This document shows, one piece after another, positions 61,579 to 64,000 of a stretch of DNA of 64,000 nucleotides (position 1 is its first letter; every line of letters starts with the position of its first letter). The position numbers and the translations under genes are program-made. The stretch comes from Saxidomus purpurata (taxonomy: Eukaryota; Mollusca; Bivalvia; Venerida; Veneridae): contig JAFMSR010000002.1 of the NCBI GenBank assembly GCA_022818135.1, positions 25,216,268 to 25,280,267 of the forward strand, read 5' to 3'. Below the pieces are notes generated by a model that made no database searches, had not been told where the DNA came from, and saw only the letters and a list, made by a program, of their open reading frames with translations.

Positions 61579-61932
61579 AGCTGCTCGCTCTCAGATTTTG
61601 GTAAAAAAAATAATTTCTTCAAACTGTATGTAAATAACGTATTTTCGAACATATGGTGATATAAAAGGGCACCAGTATAAATTTGTGTCATGTCCATCTC
61701 TAAATTTCGAAAAATACGCTACCAAATTTAAAATCGTTGCAAACACTTTTGAAATTTCAATATAAGCAAATAGTGTAGCAGTGCTGTGTAACGGACCTTT
61801 TCAATATATTTCTGCAAATTCCTACCTAGATTTTTGCTTATTTTTTATTCCAGACTTTAGTTTTATATATATGAATAAGAATGTCAATTTTTTTGAAAAA
61901 TATTTTTTTCAACGATAACTGAGAGGAAGCAG
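61579..61932 (+). mobile_element. TTAA-flanked MITE, copy 1
   Basis: 354 bp bounded by TTAA on both sides (61575-61578 and 61933-61936). The inverted ends are AGCTGCTCGCTCTCAG and CTGAGAGGAAGCAGCT. It is non-coding. TTAA duplication is the hallmark of piggyBac-type (or Kolobok-type) mobilisation. Confidence 0.8.
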
Positions 61933-62276
61933 CTTTAAGAAACAGCAGAAGCTTGTTGTTTACAACAGCTTTTAAAAAGTTGTTACTTTTTTCACACTTC
62001 AGAAAGATGTCATAATTATATGCCCTTAACTCATGCACCCACCCCTTAAAATTTAGCAAATTATATGTTTAAAAATGTTTTTGTGAGAAAGGCAGTGAAA
62101 TTAGTTTGATCGTGTAAAGAAAATATGAAATTTATTTTCAAAGTCAAGAAACAGCAGAAACTGTTAATTGGTAATTTATGGATCCAATACATACAGTTGG
62201 GACCCAACTTAGGCTTTAGCCCATATATGGCTCATATCATAAGATTTCTTGTAGCCCATTTAAACTTTCACTTTAA

Positions 62277-62589
62277 AGCTGCTCGCTCTAAGTTAACTTA
62301 ATTTTAAATTGACATAATTATACATAAATATAAAACTAAAGGCTTGAATCAAAATATAAGCAAAAATCTAGGTAGGAACTTGCAGCCTACACTATATGTT
62401 TATATTGAAATTTCAAAAGCGTGTGCAACGCTTTTGAATTTGGTAGCGATTTTTTTGAAATTCAGAGATATACGTAACAGGAATTTATACTGGAGCCTTT
62501 TTATATGACTATATGATGTTCTAAAATACGTTATATACAAACAGTTTGAAGAACTTTATTTTTTTACCAAAATCTGAGAGCGAGCAGCT
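62277..62589 (-). mobile_element. TTAA-flanked MITE, copy 2, inverted
   Basis: 313 bp bounded by TTAA (62273-62276 and 62590-62593). The ends are AGCTGCTCGCTCTAAG and CTGAGAGCGAGCAGCT. The interior matches copy 1 in reverse complement over most of its length (for example GCAAAAATCTAGGTAGGAA and TTGAAATTTCAAAAG). The two copies therefore make a long inverted repeat separated by about 340 bases. Confidence 0.85.
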
Positions 62590-62999
62590 TTAATACTGTT
62601 GTCTTTTCAGTTTTGTGGTAAGTAGTGTTTTTTATAGAATGTAGCATGCAGTATTGGCATTTTGTGAAAGAAGAGACATTTTTCGATATACATGTATGTT
62701 CTTCTTGAAAAATTTCCAGTTTTTTATTTAACTTTCAAACAATTTGAGATAATAAGCCCCTAGTTGTATGGAAGGCCCCTTCTAACTACTTTAGGAGAGC
62801 CTAAAGTGTTTTTCCTTTATATTGACAGTTGTCTTTATATGATGCATGACTTTCAAATTTGAAAAGCAAAATTTTTTAATATCTTTCAATTATTTCACAT
62901 TTTGGTTCTAAGCATGAGTTTTTTTTATATGAAGAAGTGAATTACAAATATGTTGTAAATTTACAGGATCCTGGGGCAAAGGAGCCTCAACAGTCAAAG

Positions 63000-63992
63000 A
63001 TGATGGCGAATTTCGCCAACTTTCTAAAAACATGCCTTCTTTGGATGGTGCTTACAAGCTTCAAAAGTACAAGAGCAGTGACTAACATTCCATCACCAAA
63101 CACAAACTTATGTAAGTTTTGAATGTTTTTTGTTAAATTAATGTTTGGTGGTTAGCTTGGAGATTGTTAGATATTAATCACCTGTTCATCCATCTATAGA
63201 TCAGTCATGCATTATTTATGTTTGTTTAAACGTATATCGTATATTAGGGCTTTATCGTTGGTACCGGTTTCCCATATGACCAACGCCCCCAGAAGAGGTT
63301 AGTTATTTCAGGTTTTGGAGGATAGTGCAAGATTCAGAAAGCGTCCCAATTCCAGAGACACCCCTGGTTCTTATACATGCCAGGTGTATAGCACCTATAC
63401 ATGGGACCTCGGTTTTTGTCTCATCCGAAAGACTGTTAGTAATTTTAGTTGGTCAGCCCCGGGAATCGAACCTGCTACCCCGAGATTACAAGTCTCGTGC
63501 TCTACCGATTGAGCTAACTGGGCTGACTTTGTTTATACTGTAGCATCTCCCGAATATATATTACCACAGAGTTATCATAACCAATTAGTTCTTTCTTAAG
63601 GCTAGATTTCCACTTGGAACAATTATTAATATAATTATTGAAATTTAAAGATTGACAAGCTATTTTAAAAATTCACAGAGCAAAGGGTTAATTGGTGCAG
63701 CATAATAATGGAAACTATATTATGGTGCTGTCTTTGAGAAAAACAAACCCAAGGACTAACCCCTGAAACCATCAGCTCTAAAATCCTGAGCTTTGCTGTT
63801 GTCGTGTTGTAGTCCCTAAAGTAAAGTATGCAATAAATACACCTAGTGAACTTTTAATATGATTTTGTTATAGTAATAACATTTAATCTATTTGTTTGAA
63901 ATTCATTGTTACACTTTCAGGTGATTTATATGACCGAAATGATGGAACACCACTTGGAACAAGAACACTGGAGGTTCAACTTCAAGAAACAG
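63000..63992 (+). CDS. 5' part of a secreted or membrane protein gene (unrecognised)
   Basis: Exon 62967-63111 follows an acceptor (TTTACAG) and carries a 5' leader and ATG at 63000 (a second ATG follows at once). It encodes MMANFANFLKTCLLWMVLTS then FKSTRAVTNIPSPNTNL, a typical signal peptide with probable cleavage after SFKSTRA. The donor is TTAT|GTAAGT. The next exon, 63921-63992, follows ACACTTTCAG and continues in frame (C-DLYDRNDGTPLGTRTLEVQ) to the donor ACAG|GTAACC. The first codon after the join gives Cys. The gene runs off the right edge, so only about 60 residues are visible and I do not recognise the family. Confidence 0.7.
63236..63526 (-). mobile_element. tRNA-Thr-headed SINE (family A), most intact copy
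   Basis: Minus-strand head GTCAGCCCAGTTAGCTCAAT...GGTTCGATTCCCGGGGCTGACC with full tRNA-like arms (anticodon stem CGAGA/TCTCG, loop CTTGTAA, anticodon UGU). A body of about 215 bases ends GGTACCAACGATAAAGCCCTAATATAC. It lies in the intron between the two visible exons of the terminal gene. Confidence 0.88.
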
Positions 63993-64000
63993 GTAACCTA

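Overview
This is a stretch of animal nuclear genome, most likely from a bivalve mollusc. The evidence is AT-rich, gene-sparse DNA with spliced genes (GT-AG introns), tRNA-derived SINEs, degenerate non-LTR retrotransposons, MITEs, and the roughly 145-160 bp tandem arrays ending in GACGGACA-type microsatellites that mark the pearl/Helitron-like elements of bivalves. No bacterial operons, CRISPR arrays or phage-like genes are present.

Four protein-coding loci can be supported. (1) 1330-2322, minus strand: a PERCC1 homologue, essentially one coding exon. (2) 28431-31661, plus strand: a complete five-exon gene for RPP21, the Rpr2-type zinc subunit of RNase P/MRP, rebuilt here exon by exon (197 aa). 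(3) 46617-42278, minus strand: a complete three-coding-exon gene for methionine-R-sulfoxide reductase B1, a selenoprotein whose in-frame TGA (42316-42314) sits at the catalytic position (104 aa, Sec93). (4) 63000 to the right edge, plus strand: the first two coding exons of an unrecognised protein with a signal peptide. A further exon-like ORF (26826-26953) has good splice borders but no recognised family.

Layout. 1-2400 holds PERCC1. 2400-26800 is gene-empty DNA with SINEs (8.5, 12, 22 and 23.6 kb), a LINE ORF1 remnant (19.4-20.0 kb), a pearl-type array (20.05-20.84 kb) and MITEs (13.4 and 24.4 kb). 26.8-33 kb holds RPP21. 33.5-39.2 kb is dense in Helitron/pearl-type repeats. 40.6-46.6 kb holds MSRB1; a TA-flanked MITE and a SINE lie just 3' of its coding region. 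47.4-58.6 kb is transposon-rich: a foldback element, SINE clusters with two different tRNA heads on one shared body, a LINE with a (CATT)n tail, and Helitron-like copies. 61.5-62.6 kb holds two oppositely oriented copies of a TTAA-flanked MITE just upstream of the terminal gene.

The genes do not form a pathway. In human, PERCC1 and MSRB1 both lie on 16p13.3, so finding both within 45 kb here hints at ancient linkage. The most interesting leads are the Sec codon of MSRB1 with an apparent intron just after its stop codon, PERCC1 in a lophotrochozoan, the SINE head exchange, and the transposon end that abuts an RPP21 splice acceptor. I found no convincing undescribed gene system.
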